Positions 62,035 through 64,000 of a DNA stretch of 64,000 nt are shown piece after piece. The position numbers and the translations under genes are program-made. This DNA comes from Segatella copri (GTDB lineage Bacteria; Bacteroidota; Bacteroidia; Bacteroidales; Bacteroidaceae): the NCBI RefSeq assembly GCF_019249795.2, contig NZ_CP156891.1:620001-684000 (forward strand). The letters run 5' to 3'. The notes below the pieces were generated by a model that was not told where the DNA came from, searched no databases, and was given only the letters and a program-made list of their open reading frames with translations. Numbering within the stretch: the first letter of the stretch is position 1; every line of letters starts with the position of its first letter.

Positions 62035-63243
62035 ATAGTTCACTTGTTTCGGACTTATGATATTGCAAGTTTTTCATTGCTGCTCTTTGAATCCAACGGT
62101 TCCCATTTTCTGTTCTGCTTACCTATAGCGAACATTCTGAGAACAAGTTTGAACTTAACGGCATTCAATGCCTTGCGTTTTGTGTCTGAATCTTGCTTAC
62201 CTCCTAATTTACGGTTATAAAATGATTGTAACTCTGCATCATATTGTACAACAACTGTGGCCGCCATGGATAGATCTGCTTTCGCCTGACCATCACAGCG
62301 TGCTGAAGGTCGGGGACGCCATTTCACACTGGTGCCTGAAGTGCGGAAGTGCGGTGCCACGCCGACATAACTGGCATATTGCCTTGCTGTTTCAAAAGCG
62401 GTAAAGTTTCGGGTAATGACAATGACATTTATGGCATTGACGAAGCCTATTCCCGGTATTGTCAGAAGATTCTTGTAAGTAGACAAGAGGCTATCGTCTG
62501 TAGCCAGCAACTTCTGTTCTTCCAACTCGATGTTCTCAATGTCACGGCTGAATTTTTTGATGTAGCCATCATATAACTGGGCATCTTCCTTTGTGATGCA
62601 TAGCTGTCTTCTGTTCATGAAGCATGTACGCTGTTCCACCAGGAACTTACGCTCATTCATCAGTGCCTTGAGTCTCTGCATGGTCTTGTCAGGCATATTA
62701 TAAGGCTTGACACATTCAGTACCATTATAGCGATAGAGAAAGTCTGCAATCTTGGCAGAGTCAATCTTGTCGCTCTTGTCCTTGGGCCCCATGGGATAAT
62801 GCTTTACCACATGGGTGGAGAGCATGCAGAACTGATAGTTCCTGGTATTAAGAAACTTCTCCAGCTCCATGGAATAGCTGCCGGTGAACTCCATTCCGAA
62901 GAGACTGTTCGAGAGAACCACATGATTCTTCTTGAGCCATGTGCACATTTCGCCAAATCCCTTGCGGGAATTGTTGAATACATCGTGAGAAAAGTCCTTA
63001 ATTGGGGTTTCTTCACAGAAAATTGATACGTCAATGACATTTTTTGAGATGTCGATGCCGATAAATGATTTATTTTTCATACCTTTGTACCGCATTTTGT
63101 AGGAAGGAGCTCTCTATGTCAGGGTAAGCCACATCTTTTAAAAGCTTCCACGGCTAATTCCCTAAACGGCACTTGACCTGGCATTTCAGGCTGGGGAGAC
63201 TAGATCAGGGAAAGGTCTTTGTCTAAGACAAAATAGTTCACTA
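62035..63243 (-). mobile_element. IS110-family element, probably complete
   Basis: ATAGTTCACT occurs 11 bp after the transposase stop (62035-62044) and again upstream of it (63234-63243). IS110 elements lack classical inverted repeats and leave short direct repeats at their ends. The inferred length is about 1.2 kb. The boundaries are inferred from the repeat, not proven. Confidence 0.7.
62055..63080 (-). CDS. IS110-family transposase
   Basis: A 341-residue recombinase from ATG 63080. The N-terminal RuvC-like DEDD domain has SFIGIDISKNVIDVSIF, FGMEFTGSY and KDKSDKIDSAKIADFL; the C-terminal Tnp domain has LLTIPGIGFVNAINVI and YVGVAPHFRTSGTSVKWRPR with the conserved Ser region. IS110 enzymes use a structured noncoding RNA from the element to choose target and donor. 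The frame is intact. Confidence 0.95.
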   Translation of the reverse strand: MKNKSFIGIDISKNVIDVSIFCEETPIKDFSHDVFNNSRKGFGEMCTWLKKNHVVLSNSLFGMEFTGSYSMELEKFLNTRNYQFCMLSTHVVKHYPMGPKDKSDKIDSAKIADFLYRYNGTECVKPYNMPDKTMQRLKALMNERKFLVEQRTCFMNRRQLCITKEDAQLYDGYIKKFSRDIENIELEEQKLLATDDSLLSTYKNLLTIPGIGFVNAINVIVITRNFTAFETARQYASYVGVAPHFRTSGTSVKWRPRPSARCDGQAKADLSMAATVVVQYDAELQSFYNRKLGGKQDSDTKRKALNAVKFKLVLRMFAIGKQNRKWEPLDSKSSNEKLAIS

Positions 63244-63367
63244 CCCCCGTCCGGAGTTCCTTCCATTTCAGATGCTCCGGCAAAGGTAGTGAAAAAAACG
63301 CAGACAAAAGACTTAGTCGGGAAATAGTTATGCTCTAAGAAGTGCGATAGTTCACTTTTGCTGCATT
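63096..63367 (-). ncRNA. Candidate IS110 guide (bridge) RNA region and spacer
   Basis: A 272-bp stretch without a gene between two IS110 transposases. On the strand of the transposases it precedes the start of the first one, where IS110-type elements encode their bridge RNA. It contains stems: CACTACC (63240-63246) with GGTAGTG (63286-63292) enclosing CCGGAG with CTCCGG, and TTTGTCT-A-AGACAAA near 63219-63233. Part of it lies outside the inferred element end. The RNA assignment is from family knowledge plus position. Confidence 0.5.
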
Positions 63368-64000
63368 TTAGTTCTTATATGCATCTGTCTCCACATATGG
63401 TGTTCCACGCTTTATCACGGCAAACATACGAAGGACCAGCTTGAACTTGACGGCATTGAGCACGATGCCACCGCATTTTTCCTTTCTCTTGCGTATCCAA
63501 TAGTCTCTTATTGAAGGATTGTTCCTTATGGCGGAAAGGACAGCTATGGATAAGTCTGCCTTGGCTTCAGAAAAGCCTTTCTTGGAAACCCCCGTTTTCT
63601 TTCTTACTGAGGTACCAGATTCCTTTTTAAAAGGGGCTATTCCTATGTAACAGGCATATTTGCGAGGATTGCTGATTGCAGTGAAATTTTCCGTCAATAC
63701 AATGGTTTCCAACGCTATGATGCGACCAATGCCAGGAATGGAGGTCAGCAGATTGTAATTCTTTCTGATGCTTGTATCTTCATTCATGTAGCTGTCAATC
63801 TCTTTGTCTATTGCTTTCTGGTTTTCCTGCATGTTCTTCAGCAGGAGTTTCTTGCGTTCAACGGATAAGTCTGTATCGTATGCGCTGATATCATGAAGCT
63901 GCTGCTTATAGAGAGTTGACTGCTTGGTGTTCTGCTTACGCTCTGCCAGCAATCTCTTCAACTTGAAATAGACAGGTGAAGGAAGTTTGGAGGGATTGCG
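63368..64000 (-). CDS. Second IS110-family transposase, N-terminus beyond window
   Basis: The frame is open from the right edge to TAA/TAG at 63368, giving at least 210 residues. It holds the C-terminal part of an IS110 transposase: LLTSIPGIGRIIALETIVL, ACYIGIAPFKKESGTSVRKK and LNAVKFKLVLRMFAVI. It is clearly related to, but different from, the transposase at 62055-63080. ATAGTTCACT (63347-63356) lies 12 bp after its stop, as in the neighbour. The DEDD domain is outside the window. Confidence 0.92.
   Translation of the reverse strand, partial: RNPSKLPSPVYFKLKRLLAERKQNTKQSTLYKQQLHDISAYDTDLSVERKKLLLKNMQENQKAIDKEIDSYMNEDTSIRKNYNLLTSIPGIGRIIALETIVLTENFTAISNPRKYACYIGIAPFKKESGTSVRKKTGVSKKGFSEAKADLSIAVLSAIRNNPSIRDYWIRKRKEKCGGIVLNAVKFKLVLRMFAVIKRGTPYVETDAYKN

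Noticed and set aside
1..64000. CRISPR array or rRNA genes
   Set aside because: No regularly spaced identical repeats with unique spacers and no rRNA-like sequence were seen. The AAGTATCAT repeats near 58.5 kb are too short and irregular.

Overview
The window looks like chromosomal DNA of a gut Bacteroidota, most likely a Prevotella/Segatella species. This is inferred from the Bacteroidota promoter type (TTTG, 19-20 bp, TAnnTTTG) in front of many genes, a NusG-like UpxY protein, the HU-like / smalltalk / amidase trio, RprXY-like regulators, STN/FecR/ECF-sigma signalling, BspA-type leucine-rich repeats, a TamL-like lipoprotein barrel and a Prevotella-like set of insertion sequences. No rRNA, CRISPR array or phage structural gene was seen.

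Bases 1-16.5 kb are a surface-polysaccharide locus, all on the minus strand, and AT-rich up to about 13.6 kb. Reading 5' to 3' it runs rfbC, rfbA, rfbB (dTDP-sugar supply), a Wzx-like flippase, an acyltransferase, a GT4 transferase, an EpsG/Wzy-like polymerase, a second acyltransferase, and then glycosyltransferases and a hexapeptide acetyltransferase. It ends with a partial KAP-type P-loop NTPase that leaves the window. No rfbD and no initiating sugar-phosphate transferase are present here. Three genes carry runs of exactly seven G. In one of them, the acyltransferase at 7801-8783, the run puts the gene out of frame, and one extra G would restore it. Slipped-strand phase variation is therefore likely.

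Bases 16.7-26.2 kb are a regulatory and accessory block. A roughly 1,690-residue STAND-like protein has a P-loop without its lysine, a long helical region and a C-terminal PLD-like domain. It shares an N-terminal motif of about 34 residues with the small protein encoded just upstream of it; together they look like an uncharacterised two-gene signalling or defence module. Next come HU-like protein, smalltalk protein and amidase on the plus strand, then UpxY on the minus strand. Upstream of upxY is a 205-bp segment bounded by perfect 29-bp inverted repeats. It contains a consensus promoter that in this assembly points away from upxY, and a tyrosine recombinase gene lies beside it: an invertible capsule switch apparently caught in the OFF position. 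A tRNA-Lys gene follows.

Bases 26.5-56.3 kb are mostly core chromosome. They hold a patatin-barrel phospholipase, a PIN toxin-antitoxin pair, a metallo-beta-lactamase-fold hydrolase, a TamL-like barrel divergent from a TrmH-family methyltransferase, bifunctional hisB, a phosphate-type porin, a leucine-rich repeat protein, ppk-ppx, a two-component system, TonB-receptor-like barrels (one with its own sigma/anti-sigma pair), an FKBP isomerase, a flavoprotein, a nucleotidyltransferase antitoxin with a truncated HepT, and a PAP2-barrel protein.

Bases 56.5-64 kb are an insertion-sequence cluster: a complete ISL3 element and a complete IS66 element, each with 8-bp target duplications, an IS66 remnant, a complete IS110-type element and the 3' part of a second one. 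The IS110 elements share a 10-bp end sequence, and a structured noncoding stretch separates them.
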